DNA of 64,000 nt from Anoplopoma fimbria (GCF_027596085.1 NC_072455.1:2245350-2309349); one strand, 5' to 3'; positions 48,280 to 59,246 are shown, numbered from the stretch's first letter. Numbers and translations: made by a program. The notes: generated by a model not told the origin, from the sequence alone.

Positions 48280-49300
48280 GAAATGGAGAGAACCGAACTT
48301 AGAAGAAGTTAATTTAAACATCTAGATATAATATTTCATGCAAGTCTGAATACATTTTAGAGAAACTACCTGTCCATTTATAGAATTTGAGGAAAAAACA
48401 CTGAATGTTTTACTTTAATCTGCTTATTTAGCACGGAAAAATGGCTTCTAACGTACATATTAGAGCTGATATTAGTGTTTATTAATGTAGTTGTCCACAT
48501 TTAAACATATAATGAATGACAATATAGTAAAACACAGTTGTAATAATATAAAACATGTCTTTTAATAAAAAGATAACACTTGTTTACAACTATATTAGTG
48601 TGTTAATGCGAAATAATGGGACTCAAAGTAAAGTGGTATTTTGTTTATTTTTGTCAACTTGTGATATAAGAAGCAGTTTAACATGGGTCAGCTGTTCCTA
48701 ATATATTCAATATTGTAATATTAAAGACACTGAATGTATTAGTTGGTTTGTTTTTAAAGTCTTTTTTTTAACTTTTTATTGAATTTTTACATTTCTAACT
48801 CATTGGAAAAGTTCTTGACATACAACCTCAAAAAACAAGGCACATAATAAAAATAATAAAAAAAGTAGTAGTGAGTATGTTACTCATTTTTTTGTTTGAA
48901 ATTTTTATGTTTTTAACATTTTTAAGACTGTAAGTTATTTGTGCTTTCATGTGTCTCATGTATTTCAATCCTGGATAAATAAATGTTGAATAAAAGTAAA
49001 ATACTGTAAAATATATTCTAAAAAGTTGAGTGTATTCAATAATATCTAACATGCAAAAATGACAACCATTTCTTTAGCCGTATATTGCAGCAGATATTCT
49101 ACAAAACAACTAATTATTACAATAATATTACTTAAAATGACAATAACAAATTGAAATAATAATAAAGATTGAAGTGAACACGAGTGTGGATGCTTGAAGC
49201 AATTATCTCTGAAGGTAATTATCCGTCTGATTATGTTTGTTTTGTCTAAAAGTTTCTATCAGGAAATCGTTCTAAAGCACTAAGTGACATATGTATAAAA
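48280..49300. other. AT-rich intronic DNA
   Basis: No exon seen. 49150-49245 is slightly less AT-rich with AAGCAATTATCTCTGAAGG-type wording; a weak non-coding element candidate. Confidence 0.4.
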
Positions 49301-49309
49301 ACAAAGACT

Positions 49310-49311
<2 letters not shown>

Positions 49312-49397
<86 letters not shown>
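49312..49397. repeat. (AC)n microsatellite, ~86 bp
   Basis: Perfect AC tract; a GA tract follows at 49484-49502. Confidence 0.98.
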
Positions 49398-49401
<4 letters not shown>

Positions 49402-50459
49402 TTTCCGGGCCACTTCCATCTCTGCTGTGTTTGCTTCTCTGAATTATTAAAAAGACAGAAAACAAAAAGCAAAGAGAAAAGAAAAGAGAGAGAGAGAGAG
49501 AGACCAATCCTTCTGTTTCCATCTCCTCCTTTTCTTCAGCTGACCTGGCAAATGGGCCGATAGAGTTTCTCTTTTCATTCTTCGTTTTTTATTTATTCCC
49601 TCCCTACTCTCCGTCTTTTATTTCATTCAGAGTGTTTTTTGTGTGTTGTTTTTTTTTTTGTTGTTGTTTCTTTGTGAGAGACACTCACACCGGCCTGGGA
49701 AACTCCGGCGGACAATAGAGGAAAGGAAACGAGTGTAGGACCGAAAGCAAAGGATGAGACGGGAAGAAAAGAGATATTTAGGGCGAGAGGAAAAAGGGGA
49801 AACAAGAAAAGATGTTCTGATGTTTGACGGGTGAAAGTCGATCGCTCATATCTGTTTTTATGGCTTTATGAAAACGGATGGATGATGGAGAGAAAGAGAA
49901 GGACGGATTTATGTGTCAATAGAAATAATATCTTTGTTGTTTTTTGTCAGCAAGAGAAGGAAGACAAAATAGGAAGAGACAAAGAAAGAAAGATGAGAAA
50001 GTGTGAAAAAGAAGCAGAAATGGAGGAAGCATTCAGATACTTAACTTCTGTAAAAGTACAATTACAACAGTATAAAACATTCTCTGTTACAGTACAATGT
50101 TCCCTCAGTAAAATAATGTCAATAAAACCAGTAAAATGTAGTTCAAGTATTCAAAATGTGATTGTCTATATTATATATTCTATCATTAGAGTATTTTCAC
50201 TCATGCATTAATGTAAAAGCAGGATTTAAACGCTCATTTTTAACTATTAATTAATGATTATTTTTATGATGAATTAATCTTCGGATTATTTACTTCATTA
50301 ATCGATTGATTTGTTGACTATAACATCGAAAATAGTGACAAACCTCAACATTATTACTAATAATGAACATGAACAATATTACTAAGACGTTATTACCATT
50401 ATTAATAGTATATTAACTTTATTAACACATAACCATTAGTGTCCTGTATGCATGGAGCA

Positions 50460-50540
50460 AACACGTGTTGCTGGACTTTTATCAGGAAAACCAACAAAAA
50501 ATGAGAATTAACTTTTCGTAAGATATGATAGAAACTGTTT
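50460..50540 (+). repeat. dispersed repeat fragment related to 18.96 kb
   Basis: CTGGACTTTTATCAGGAAAAC and AAAAAATGAGAATTAACTTTT align with 18962-19015 in the same orientation, with several differences. Confidence 0.55.
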
Positions 50541-51148
50541 GTATGTAGAAGTTGAACCAGGAAGTTAGCATCGCACCGGTTCCTATGAATGTATTATTCC
50601 ATCTATCACTCTCATGCAAACTTTAGCAGCTTGTTATCGAGATAAACAGTAGTTGGCGCTAACTCTTCATTAGGAAACCATTAATCCAATGCAGAAGAAG
50701 AGATGATGTCATCAGAAGAGCGCTGGTTTAACCTCACAAAAAAGGAAACATGATAAATATGCCTTTTATGTTTGTTTAATATCTTCACCGGATGTTAAAA
50801 TCACTTTCTTCATGATCCTCACAATAAGGTGTCCACTGTAACAAATGTCATATTTCTTTTAAATTTGAATTATCTGCCGTCATATTTTATGAACTCAAAA
50901 CAAAAAACATCCTCGAACCAAATTCATTCAACTGAATAAATAAGTCTTTTTTTTTTAATTAAATCAACTTTATTGATGCAAAGATTGTTTCCATTGTACT
51001 TTGTCGCTTTTTGCTTTTGCAATATAAATTATATTCTTGAATTTCCCGCGTTTCCACTCTGGGTTTTCATGCGTAAATAATTTATATATTGCATTTGAAG
51101 AGGTGGATGGAAACAAACTTGATGTACCAAAAAGAGATGGACGAGAAT

Positions 51149-51150
<2 letters not shown>

Positions 51151-51210
<60 letters not shown>
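51151..51210. repeat. (GA)30 microsatellite
   Basis: Perfect GA tract of about 60 bp. Confidence 0.98.
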
Positions 51211-51213
<3 letters not shown>

Positions 51214-51287
51214 ATCTGCCCATCTGTTTATACTTCTTTTCTTTCCCTGGTGTAAATGGCAGAGGGGATGAGGCCCAGCTGTCATCT

Positions 51288-51290
<3 letters not shown>

Positions 51291-51373
<83 letters not shown>

Positions 51374-51395
51374 CACACACACACACACACACACA
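51291..51395. repeat. (AC)n microsatellite
   Basis: AC tract of about 82 bp with a GC interruption and a second short tract. Confidence 0.97.
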
Positions 51396-51424
51396 GCGCA
51401 GGGAGTTCAGTAGGCAATAATAGA

Positions 51425-51535
51425 GAGAGACGGTTGCTAATTCAAACTAATGGAGGGAGATGAAGATGGATGAGAGAGGGATCGGGGGAGCAGAGAGAGA
51501 GAGAGAGATGTGTGATGGGCGAGAGAGGCAGCGTT

Positions 51536-51570
<35 letters not shown>
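51425..51570. repeat. GA-rich tracts
   Basis: GA tracts at 51492-51508 and 51538-51568 in purine-rich sequence. Confidence 0.92.
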
Positions 51571-52094
51571 CTTTCGACGACGTTTCCTAACGAGAAACTT
51601 TATCCTGTAAACCTCTTAATGATATTAACCATAATGATCATTATCAAAAATGTGACACTATTATGCATTTATTAATTAATAAATAACAAATGATTTTAAT
51701 CTATTTTATACTTAACTCTGTTTGTGAGGATCTTTGTTTACAACAATTTAAATACTTTAATGGACAAAAGGGATTTATTTTTCATTCAAAAGTGGTAAAA
51801 GTGATTTCTTACAGCAAGTAACTGAATATTTATACAGACATTTACAATAAATATTATATTTAAATAAATGCATGTATCTTCTGTTGTAGCTCGGAAATGC
51901 AAAAAGCCAAATAAGCATTAATTTAAGCAAATAATCTAATTTATATATATATTTTTAAAATGCTCCAAATGTTTTCCTCTATTAGTGTTTCACTCAGATC
52001 TGTATTATTATTATTTCTTTATCAGAATTTTACAAATGAAACACCTGTAATTAAATAATTATGATCTTTGGTAGCTTTTGGTGATGAACTTGAA

Positions 52095-52222
52095 TAAATC
52101 CAGTTGTATGAAGGAGATGTTTTCACATTAATATAAAATAGATATTAGAGATGAATTCTAAACTCTTTAACTTCCTAACACTAGCTCTCACAAGCTTATA
52201 ATACATCATTAATACTTCTAAT
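52095..52222 (+). repeat. inverted repeat, left arm, upstream of exon C
   Basis: TAAATCCAGTTGTATGAAGG ... AACACTAGCTCT ... ATACATCATTAATAC is the reverse complement of 55233-55357 at roughly 90 percent of positions by eye. The arms are about 125 bp and 3.0 kb apart, and only exon C lies between them. Confidence 0.93.
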
Positions 52223-52697
52223 TATGAGATTTGTTTTTAATCAAGGCAAATATTTAAATAAAAAATACAATTATTTCTTCCATAATCATTTTAAATGTGC
52301 ATTCTATATACTATGGATGACTATAACAAAGTAAAATGAGAACATTTAGATTTTTTTTTACAGTTTATTCTGACTTTGGGGCAGTTAAAATTATTATGGG
52401 ATTTGTTAAAAAACAGCTGTTAGTCTTCATCGGTACTTTAATAAACAAGTTCAGGTTTCAGAATGTGTATTTAAAATGTTATCAGAACACCTCTATCCCA
52501 TAATGTCCCATAAACCAGAACGTTTGACTGATTGTAGTTCCATTTAGAGGCAGGAAGTAGAAGTATTTATAGAAGTAATGCTGACGTAGCTTTAAGCTAA
52601 ACAGCATGTCATTAGCTAAATACAATATTTCGGGGGATTACAGGTTAATCAAATATTTACAGTTTATTATTTACTAGGATGCAATTAGCTTTAATAA

Positions 52698-52870
52698 TAA
52701 TAATAATAAAAATAATAATAATAACATTAATAACAATAATAATAATAATAATAATAATATAATTATAATAATAAGAAGAAATAAAGAAATAATAAATAAT
52801 TAAAAAATAAATAATAATAATGATATGATATTAATAATAACAATAATAGTATAATAAGATAATACAAATA
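52698..52870. repeat. (AAT)n low-complexity region
   Basis: AAT/ATAA runs with few interruptions. Confidence 0.92.
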
Positions 52871-52877
52871 ATATAAT

Positions 52878-52940
52878 AATAATATATGGTATTTGTATAG
52901 CGCTGTAAAAATGACTCAAAGGCACTTTACATGGTAAAGA
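52878..52940. repeat. probable dispersed retroelement tail
   Basis: GGTATTTGTATAGCGCTGTAA and GGCACTTTACATGGTAAAGAC resemble the fish 'TATTTATATAGCGC...CACTTTACA' tail, as at 5205-5290. Confidence 0.5.
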
Positions 52941-53194
52941 CAAAGAAATAAAAAAAAATCATAACAATGTAAAAAGGGAAGAGAGATGACTTTATATAAA
53001 TCTGTGTAACAATAATGGCTTTTAGAAGTTGTGGATGGGAGCTTGAAAACATTAACTTTTGAACAGTGGGACATCTTGTAGTTCGTTATTTCTTCTTTAT
53101 TTGACATAAACTGAATGTTGTGAAACGTAAAAGTCACGTTTTCAGTTTTTAATCCTCAAGTTTTTGATCAATGTCGTCGTTTTAATCCACCCAG

Positions 53195-53368
53195 GAGGGA
53201 GCGAGTGTTCCTGGGACAAGGAGCGTCTGACCAGCCCTCCTGTAGGAGCCCACGGAGGAGGACCAGGAGGTGGAGGAGCACCAGGAGGAGGAGGAGGAGG
53301 GAGGGGGCCGTCAATGGGAGCTGTCAATCAACAACAACTCCAACAGCAACAACAGCTACTGGCGAACA
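53195..53368 (+). CDS. dach2: dach2-like exon C: GGSECSWDKER, Gly- and Gln-rich linker
   Basis: Acceptor CCACCCAG; donor ACA|GTGAGT. It opens G-G-S-E-C-S-W-D-K-E-R, the counterpart of the invariant 'GGSESSWDK' of DACH. A Gly-rich stretch (53250-53312, mostly GGA codons) and a Gln-rich stretch (53327-53355, CAA/CAG codons) follow, ending LLAN. Human DACH has an Ala/Gly/Pro linker here, and the Gly/Gln runs look like expanded coding microsatellites. Phase 1-1, 174 nt, so in-frame if skipped. Confidence 0.95.
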
Positions 53369-53402
53369 GTGAGTCCACATACTGTGTCCACACATGTAAT
53401 GA

Positions 53403-53527
<125 letters not shown>

Positions 53528-53637
53528 AAAGGGGTTGGCAATATTTGTTAATGTACGCCATTTAATCTGTTCCCATCTCCCGTATTAACACTCCGCCTGG
53601 ATTAATCAGCACACACTCTACTAAATGACTCAATTCA

Positions 53638-53759
<122 letters not shown>

Positions 53760-53821
53760 CGACGCGCAAAAAACAAACAATGTTTGTTCGCTCTTTTTCT
53801 TATTGCAGAAGTAATGTGTTT

Positions 53822-53824
<3 letters not shown>

Positions 53825-53879
<55 letters not shown>
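53825..53879. repeat. (AC)n microsatellite
   Basis: Perfect AC tract of about 54 bp. Confidence 0.97.
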
Positions 53880-53881
<2 letters not shown>

Positions 53882-53989
53882 GGCAGCGGGAGGCGACAAA
53901 CACTCACATTGATTATTCTATCACTTCAGTCGTCACGACAACAGCAATCAGTGTTATTGTTTCATTGGAATGAAAGCAGGCGCTGCCGT

Positions 53990-53993
<4 letters not shown>

Positions 53994-54080
<87 letters not shown>
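53994..54080. repeat. (TG)n microsatellite
   Basis: TG tract of about 86 bp; fourth tract within 0.7 kb of exon C. Confidence 0.97.
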
Positions 54081-54083
<3 letters not shown>

Positions 54084-54190
54084 GACAGCTGAGGCGACTT
54101 CTCTCAAGAGTGAACATCTTGAGGGAGCATGTCTTTGAAAAATGGGCGGGCTATTTTTTAAAGGGCAGGAAGGGGGGGGTCTGAGGTCTG

Positions 54191-54216
54191 AGGTCAGAGG
54201 TCAAAGGTCAAGGTTA
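54191..54216 (+). promoter_or_regulatory. array of nuclear-receptor half-sites (DR1-DR1)
   Basis: AGGTCA at 54191, 54198 and 54205, each spaced by one base, then AGGTTA at 54211 with no spacer. This gives two overlapping perfect DR1 elements. The preceding AGGTCTGAGGTCTG suggests a local tandem expansion, so it may be a chance product of a 7-bp repeat. Confidence 0.45.
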
Positions 54217-54279
54217 TGCTTTTAGGTGGTTCAGGGTTAAAGGATGAATCGATGTAAATGGAACTTTTTTAAATGGAGT

Positions 54280-55230
54280 GTTTTGTCTGTTGCTGGTGTG
54301 TGTCCGAAAAAAGAGGAGGAAGGAAGGAAATGACAAACAAAGAAGTGGAAAGAGAAAGAAGATGATTAAACAAAAAAGGGAAGCTAGAAAATGAAAAGAT
54401 TTTGGAGAAAAAATGGGGAAAAGTTGGGAATAAGGTGAGAAAATGTACAAGAGAGCAACAGAAAAACCAAAAAACAGATATTACAATAAAGGAAAAGACT
54501 GATGGGAGAAAAAACAAAACCTTAACCTCCGTTTCTCTTTCGCCTCGTCACCCTTTAACCCTTTCGACCTCCATATTTCCGTCTCCCCCTCCTCCTCGGC
54601 TTTGTCGACTTTTATTAGCGAGACGTTTGACACCGAGGTGACACCTCTCTCTCTCTCTCTCTCTCCTCAAGGTTAAGTTCACCGCAAGTTCACAGACACC
54701 ATCCGGCCTCTCTCTCTCTGTAATTCAAAAGAAAAGGCCTCATTTCACGGTTTATTGAAAAAAGACAATTACAAAAATGTTCAAACACATAAAAATCACA
54801 GAGAGAAAAGATCTGATTTGATGCTGCAAGATCAAAGTACTAGTACTTCAACAGGAAGATCCCCTCTGTTTTTATACTTCTTTCCAGGAAGTCTTGGCTA
54901 TACGTGTAGAAAACAAACAGAAAAACTTAATAACTTTAACATTATATATATTAATAACAGTTTACACAGTCTGTCAATCAAGATGCCAGATTATAAAATG
55001 ACAAAATGTGGACAAACGTGTTGCAGTTTTACTAAAAAACAAGCTACATTTGGCAATTTTGGGATCAAAATCTATGCTTAAAAGAAAATACATTTATCAA
55101 AACTGTTCCTTTCAAAAGTGAAGCGACATGATTTGACAGGTTTGGTAACATTTAGTGCGTATATAAAAACACATAATTCAAAGGAAAAGGAAATAAAAGA
55201 TTGTATTTTTATGGCTTAAAACAAATCTTG
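54280..55230. other. intronic DNA, no exon seen
   Basis: A-rich and purine-rich to 54510, with a CT tract at 54650-54665. The 108-codon ORF at 54755-55081 lies in AT-rich text, has no family resemblance, and fits no splice phase of the gene. Confidence 0.45.
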
Positions 55231-55232
55231 TC

Positions 55233-55357
55233 ATTAGTAGTTTTAATGATGTATTATAATCTTAGAGCTAGTGTTAGGAAGTTGAAGAACTCATAATTCA
55301 TCTCTAATATCTATTTTATATTAATGTGAAAACATCTCCTTCAAACTACTGGATTTA
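55233..55357 (-). repeat. inverted repeat, right arm, downstream of exon C
   Basis: Reverse complement of 52095-52222, with matching words AGAGCTAGTGTTAGGAAGTT and ATTCATCTCTAATATCTATT. It ends about 255 bp before exon D. Confidence 0.93.
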
Positions 55358-55612
55358 CAGAGCCTGAACGCATCATAATGTCACTGAACTGAACCTCCGT
55401 CCGTTAGCCGTTAGCGGTGCTGTTAACGTTACTAGCTCTCCTCCTGTTGATTTAAACACAGGTTGGTTGTTTACAATGTAACATTATCAGAGACCAGAGA
55501 CAAGAAAAACATAAATGAAGTCCTGATCTCATTTTAAAGTTAACAGTTCATGAATCGACAGTTGTCCGTTTCACCACTTATGTAATATGATATTCTCCCG
55601 TCTCTCACTCAG

Positions 55613-55782
55613 GGTTGGACCTGCCCTTCATGATGATGCCCCACCCTCTGCTGCCCATGGGGCTGCCGCCTGCCTCGGTTGCCATGGCGATGTCACAGAT
55701 GAACCACCTCAACACCATCGCCAACATGGCCGCCGCCGCCCAGCAGATACACACTCACGTACACCGGGCGCCTGTCATCAAG
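55613..55782 (+). CDS. dach2: dach2-like exon D: LDLPFMMMPHPLLP core
   Basis: Acceptor CTCACTCAG; donor AAG|GTACAA. The joined frame reads R-L-D-L-P-F-M-M-M-P-H-P-L-L-P, then MGLPPASVAMAMSQMNHLN and TIANMAAAAQQIH, ending APVIK. This is the most conserved stretch of the DACH middle region and nearly identical to the human proteins, with Ser for Asn in MNQMNHL and an extra Gln in AAAAQ. It enters in phase 1 and leaves in phase 0. CA-rich sequence starts right after the donor. Confidence 0.98.
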
Positions 55783-55919
55783 GTACAACACACAAACACA
55801 CACAAAACGCTTTTTTCAATGAGAACCACAGAGGACCCGCGTAGGTTCCTTGAGGAACTCCTCAACAGAAAAAGTAAGGTTTAAACTCTACGGGGGAATA
55901 TTAAGCCAGAAACATCATA

Positions 55920-56345
55920 CAGCGGGTAAAATAAGTATTGAACACGTCACCATTTGTCTCAGTAAATATATTTCTAAAGGTGCTATTGACATGAAATGTT
56001 CACCAGATGTCGGTAACAACCCAAGTAATCCATACATACAAAGAAAACCAAACAAATAAGTTCAGAAATTAAGTTATCTGTAATAAAATGGAATGACACA
56101 GGGAAAAAGTATTGAACACGCTTACTGAAATGTATTTAATACTTGGTACAAAAGCCTTTGTTGGTAATGACAGCTTCAAGACGCCTCCTGTATGGAGAAA
56201 CTAGTGGCATGCATTGCTCAGGTGTGATTTTGGCCGATTCTTCCACACAAACAGTCTTCAAATCTTGAAGGTTCCGTGGGCCTCTTCTAGGAACTCTGGT
56301 CTTTAGTTCTTTCCAGGTGATTGGCTGGGCCATTCTAGCAGCTTT
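55920..56345 (-). mobile_element. truncated Tc1/mariner transposon
   Basis: The left edge follows a TA dinucleotide and begins CAGCGGGTAAAATAAGTATT, matching Tc1-like fish elements I recall with 'AAGTATTGAACACGTCACC' ends. On the minus strand, 56136-56325 encodes the C-terminus of a Tc1 transposase: WKELKTRVPRRGPRNLQDLK, then EQCMPLVSPYRRRLEAVI and TNKGFCTKY. The DDE catalytic part and the other terminal repeat are missing, so it is a dead 3' fragment in the intron between exons D and E. Confidence 0.93.
56136..56330 (-). pseudogene. Tc1-like transposase, C-terminal remnant
   Basis: About 60 codons remain open and end at a natural stop after KGFCTKY. Upstream (to the right on the + strand) the resemblance stops near KVNKAARM, so the N-terminal DNA-binding domain and the D,D35E core are gone. 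It is transcribed antisense to dach. No function is expected. Confidence 0.93.
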
Positions 56346-56701
56346 ATTTACTTTCAATAAAACTTTTAATTGAAAAAGTGTTGCTACTGCCGCTAAATCA
56401 CATCACTAGTATAAATAGTTTTAGTGTGAAATATTTTAGCATTTCGCCTTTTCGTGTCGTTTTTCGTCACTTATCCCGATGACTAAAGACCTTTTTAGAA
56501 AAACAAGATTGTAGAAAAAGAAAAAAAAATAGGAATTCTACTGCATGTGTTATTGATTTTATTGTATGTATAATTAATTCTATATTTACAACATGTCAGT
56601 CTTTCTTAAATCAATGTCATTCAATGGTAACCCATAGCAATGGTATTAAAATACCCTAATGATTCTCTTCAGATCTTTTGATCAATACACTTATTTACAC
56701 C

Positions 56702-56745
56702 CCTCTCTCTCCTCTCTCTCTCTCTCTCTCCCCTCTCTCTCCCCC
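56702..56745. repeat. (TC)n tract serving as polypyrimidine tract of exon E
   Basis: CT repeats run up to CCCCCAG at the exon E acceptor. Confidence 0.9.
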
Positions 56746-56747
56746 AG

Positions 56748-56853
56748 GAGAGAGTGTGTGACAGTCCCTCTCTCTCTCCATCTGTTGATGAGACCAACAC
56801 TCCTCTGCAGTCGCAGCCCAGCAGCTCGGCCTCCAGCTCGCCCGAAAGACTGG
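56748..56853 (+). CDS. dach2: dach2-like exon E: ERVCDSPSLSPS Ser/Pro-rich linker
   Basis: Acceptor CCCCCAG; donor CTGG|GTACGC. It reads E-R-V-C-D-S-P-S-L-S-P-S, the counterpart of human 'ERIPESPSPAPS' or 'ERVPDSPSPAPS', then a Ser/Gln-rich tail (QPSSSASSSPERL) matching human 'SSSVSSSP'. Phase 0 in, phase 1 out. An (AC)45 tract begins six nt into the intron. Confidence 0.94.
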
Positions 56854-56855
56854 GT

Positions 56856-56858
<3 letters not shown>

Positions 56859-56948
<90 letters not shown>
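56859..56948. repeat. (CA)n tract at the exon E donor
   Basis: About 90 bp of CA directly after the donor GTACG; potential hnRNP L sites in the pre-mRNA. Confidence 0.97.
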
Positions 56949-56950
<2 letters not shown>

Positions 56951-57012
56951 ATATATGACAGAATTAGGCAGGAGTTTAGAGCTGCAACACTTTTTGCTAA
57001 ATTGCCATATAT

Positions 57013-57013
57013 A

Positions 57014-57066
<53 letters not shown>
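57013..57066. repeat. palindromic TG-TA-CA compound microsatellite
   Basis: (TG)n then (TA)n then (CA)n, forming a self-complementary run of about 50 bp, 28 bp before exon F. It would fold into a hairpin in RNA or a cruciform in DNA. Confidence 0.95.
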
Positions 57067-57067
<1 letters not shown>

Positions 57068-57094
57068 ACCTCACTGTTATTTTTCTATTAACAG

Positions 57095-57169
57095 GATTGG
57101 TGTCAGCTGATGCAGACGTCGCAATGACCAACCAGACTGCACCCATCAAGAAAATAACAAAGGACAAAG
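57095..57169 (+). CDS. dach2: dach2-like exon F: short variable cassette
   Basis: Acceptor CTATTAACAG; donor AAAG|GTCGGA (weak beyond GT). With exon E it reads G-L-V-S-A-D-A-D-V-A-M-T-N-Q then TAPIKKITKDK. The PIKKITKDK end aligns loosely with human 'PIMKSPLDK'. It is 75 nt, phase 1-1, so skipping keeps the frame. Position, phase and open frame support it, but sequence conservation is low, making it the least certain exon. A palindromic microsatellite lies on its left and a CA tract on its right. Confidence 0.8.
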
Positions 57170-57175
57170 GTCGGA

Positions 57176-57176
<1 letters not shown>

Positions 57177-57262
<86 letters not shown>
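57177..57262. repeat. (AC)n tract at the exon F donor
   Basis: AC tract of about 85 bp beginning within ten nt of the donor. Confidence 0.97.
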
Positions 57263-57263
<1 letters not shown>

Positions 57264-57387
57264 TCTCAAATATATATGTGTGATAGAGATATTCCATTTC
57301 CCTCCTTAATCTAAACCCCTCACCCATTTTGTTTTGACAACTGACAAATTGTCCTCACTTAGGGGGCTTTCCTTATCTACTGTCTTT

Positions 57388-57389
<2 letters not shown>

Positions 57390-57475
<86 letters not shown>

Positions 57476-57482
57476 ACACACG
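57390..57482. repeat. (CA)n microsatellite
   Basis: CA tract of about 80 bp with a TA interruption near its right end. Confidence 0.97.
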
Positions 57483-57643
57483 CAGAAACAGAAGCGTCAG
57501 GATGTTCAGCCCCTCCTATTGATCACCTGTCTCTGAGCCATCAATCAGAGGGACGAACGAGGGAGGCAGCGATAGATAGATGGATAGATGGAGGTGGGGG
57601 GGGAGGAGGGGGTGAGGCTAAGTGAAGGAGGCATGGCTAAAAG

Positions 57644-57656
57644 GGGTCAGAGGTCA
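57644..57656 (+). promoter_or_regulatory. DR1 nuclear-receptor motif
   Basis: GGGTCAGAGGTCA, a direct repeat with one-base spacing. Motif only. Confidence 0.35.
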
Positions 57657-57659
57657 CAC

Positions 57660-57983
57660 ACTAAAAGCATGCGGGGCCTCTGCTCCCTCCATCACTCCCT
57701 CTCGGTATTTTCCGTTCTTCTAACACATTCGGTTTTCTGCTAATTCTTCACTCTGCTCGCCTCCTTCATTCATGCAGCTTCTCCTCTGCAGACGTCAGCA
57801 GAGAGGAAGCTTCTCTTTAGAGCGATCAATAATCTGATGCTCCTCTTAAGGAATAAGGAAAGGAATCAGTCTTCTCCTCTTTCGTGGATCAGACGTGAGA
57901 GTCAGAGTGTTTAGATGTCGCTGGATTTCTCTTAAATAGAAAAAAACATTTTTGTTTTCAAGAAAAAAATTACAAATAATTTG

Positions 57984-58014
<31 letters not shown>

Positions 58015-58200
58015 TAAATTATTAAAATGTTTTAATCCAGCAGGAAATCAATTCAAAAAATGTTTTTGTGTAAAAAGTGACTAATGTAGTTACAGAGATA
58101 AATGTTTTCCATCAGCGATACGCCGTCACGAGCTTCGAGTGAAGTTTATGAAATGTTGATGTTTACTAAAGTATGAGAGGCAATGAAGCAGCGTCAGAGA
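57660..58200. other. intronic DNA, no exon seen
   Basis: Mixed sequence to 57940, then an A/T stretch with (ATT)n at 57987-58013. No coding signal. Confidence 0.45.
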
Positions 58201-58210
58201 AATCAATTAC

Positions 58211-58311
<101 letters not shown>

Positions 58312-58376
58312 AGAGGTCGTTAGTATTCAGACAATCGTGTGTGCTGCTAATTGGCAAGGATTAAAGACATCCTTGA

Positions 58377-58378
<2 letters not shown>

Positions 58379-58442
<64 letters not shown>
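58379..58442. repeat. (TG)n microsatellite
   Basis: Perfect TG tract of about 64 bp. Confidence 0.97.
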
Positions 58443-58445
<3 letters not shown>

Positions 58446-58531
58446 CACAGTGTCTGATCAGCCCTTAATGCCTAACACACTGACAACTGGGTTAACTCTG
58501 CTGTGAAATTAACGCTGATTAAGATGCACTC

Positions 58532-58533
<2 letters not shown>

Positions 58534-58598
<65 letters not shown>
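58534..58598. repeat. (AC)n microsatellite
   Basis: Perfect AC tract of about 65 bp. Confidence 0.97.
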
Positions 58599-58599
<1 letters not shown>

Positions 58600-58600
<1 letters not shown>

Positions 58601-59140
58601 ATCCCCTATCTACCTCTTCATCCATACAACCCTTTACTCCACCTTTCCTCCGTCTCGTATCTTTCTTCGTCACCTTTTCGGCACTTTCACACATGTTTTT
58701 CTCTCATCTTCATCTTTACACCATTCCTCTTTTTCTTTTCTTTCTTTCCAAATTTCCACAACGTGTTCCACCTTTTCTCCTGTCTTAAGTTTTCCCTAAA
58801 TCATACCTCTATTTTCCTTAAATATGCTTTTCATCTTTTACTTTATGTCAAGTCTATACAGCAACAAACACTTGCAAAATATATATTTTTATAGCTTAAA
58901 TACACATTGTTTTTTTAACTTGTACATAACATTGTTAGATATAAATCCAAGCACACTATATATTCTTTCACATCAACCTACCTCATATTTATAAAGCAAT
59001 CAGTCATATTAATTAATTATTATTAAGTCTTAAAATGTTTTATTTTAAATTATATATATTATGTTATTTTTTAGGTATTTTTTTACTTTTGTCAATTGTT
59101 GTGGTTTGCTCTTAGCTGTTAGTCTTTTTCCTTCAGAGCA
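58600..59140. other. intronic DNA, no exon seen
   Basis: C/T-rich to 58810, then AT-rich. Confidence 0.5.
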
Positions 59141-59144
59141 ATAA

Positions 59145-59208
59145 AAACGAGAGTTAAATTCCTTCTGTGTGTTCACATACTTGGCCAATACAGCTGATTC
59201 TGATTTAT
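59145..59208 (+). mobile_element. probable 3' tail of a fish non-LTR element
   Basis: TTAAATTCCTTCTGTGTGTTC then ACATACTTGGCCAATACAGC and TGATTCTGATTT match the widely seen fish tail 'AAATTCCTTGT...ACTTGGCCAATAAAGCTGATTCTGATT'. It is a short fragment without coding sequence. Confidence 0.65.
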
Positions 59209-59209
59209 T

Positions 59210-59246
59210 TTTATTGCCCCAAAATCACCAATTTTGGGGCAATAAA
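59210..59246. repeat. perfect 16-bp hairpin with 5-nt loop
   Basis: TTTATTGCCCCAAAAT, loop CACCA, ATTTTGGGGCAATAAA. Every base of the arms pairs. It lies just after the retroelement tail, so it may be an insertion footprint. Confidence 0.95.

Noticed and set aside
49831..50211. 126-codon ORF in intron B-C
   Set aside because: Composition shifts from Lys/Glu-rich to AT-rich text; no exon signals compatible with the gene phase.
54755..55081. 108-codon ORF between exons C and D
   Set aside because: Exons C and D join directly in frame; the ORF is AT-rich and unlike any family I know.
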